Shown here: positions 7,013 to 7,118 of the stretch, piece after piece | Position numbering within the stretch: the first letter of the stretch is position 1 | How the letters are laid out: each line of letters starts with the position of its first letter | Source of the DNA: Boseongicola sp. SB0662_bin_57 | GTDB lineage: Bacteria > Pseudomonadota > Alphaproteobacteria > Rhodobacterales > Rhodobacteraceae | Length of the DNA stretch: 7,118 nt | Reading direction: 5' to 3' | Assembly: GCA_009839535.1 (NCBI GenBank) | Contig: VXPN01000097.1 | Span: forward strand, 1 to 7,118 | Notes under the pieces: model-generated | What the model saw: the letters and a program-made list of their open reading frames with translations, nothing else | What the model was told of the DNA's origin: nothing | The model's database searches: none | Program-made: the position numbers and the translations under genes

Positions 7013-7118
7013 TCCGACTTGAGAAAGGCCTCGAAGGCGGCAGCATGGTCCGGGTGCCAGCGCGAAAGCGCCGGCCGGTTCTCAATGATGTCGCCGATCG
7101 CCCAAGCCATGCGCCTTT
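7009..7118 (-). CDS. C-terminal end of an unidentified protein (5' end outside window)
   Basis: The last 35 codons of a gene entering from the right edge, reading RRMAWAIGDIIENRPALSRW, then HPDHAAAFEAFLKSE and TGA. It ends inside the start codon of the reductase gene (ATGA overlap), the mark of an operon with translational coupling. Composition looks like a soluble, partly helical C-terminus, and the third codon positions are GC-rich, supporting real coding. It does not look like the end of GlyA, the gene often found before nrdR. I do not recognise the family from this fragment. Confidence 0.6.
   Translation of the reverse strand, partial: RRMAWAIGDIIENRPALSRWHPDHAAAFEAFLKSE

Overview
The window looks like a piece of an alphaproteobacterial chromosome. 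It is moderately GC-rich, with GC/C-ending codons in the clear genes. It holds a one-piece TRAP permease of the 4TM/12TM type, an nrdR-ribD gene pair, and a Uma2 gene whose opening residues resemble alphaproteobacterial members. No genus can be named from the sequence alone.

Layout, left to right. A TRAP permease truncated by the left edge runs on the + strand to 2387. It is followed in the same reading frame, after a single TAA, by 30 further codons (2397-2489) that encode one hydrophobic helix. A short gene-free gap leads to the convergent riboflavin synthase gene ribE (2753-3349, - strand). From 3362 to 4777 there is about 1.4 kb with no intact gene. In its middle lies a + strand Uma2-family gene (3768-4366) broken by a one-base frameshift. 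Then come, all on the - strand and read right to left, the end of an unidentified gene (7118-7009), a small RibD-C/DHFR-like reductase (7012-6434), nrdR (6342-5878) and ribD (5881-4778).

The - strand genes form a compact block: the first two overlap by ATGA and nrdR/ribD overlap by GTGA. A 91-bp gap before nrdR carries a strong Shine-Dalgarno site and a possible promoter. RibD and RibE catalyse early and final steps of riboflavin synthesis, and NrdR represses ribonucleotide reductase genes. The usual nrdR-ribD-ribE order is kept, but ribD and ribE are separated by the decayed island. ribBA and ribH are not in the window, and no FMN riboswitch is recognisable upstream of ribE.

The window is mostly ordinary core metabolism plus a transporter. 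The points most worth checking are the stop codon that detaches the last helix of the TRAP permease, the frameshifted Uma2 gene splitting the rib genes, and the extra RibD-C-like reductase next to ribD. I see no convincing new multi-gene system.
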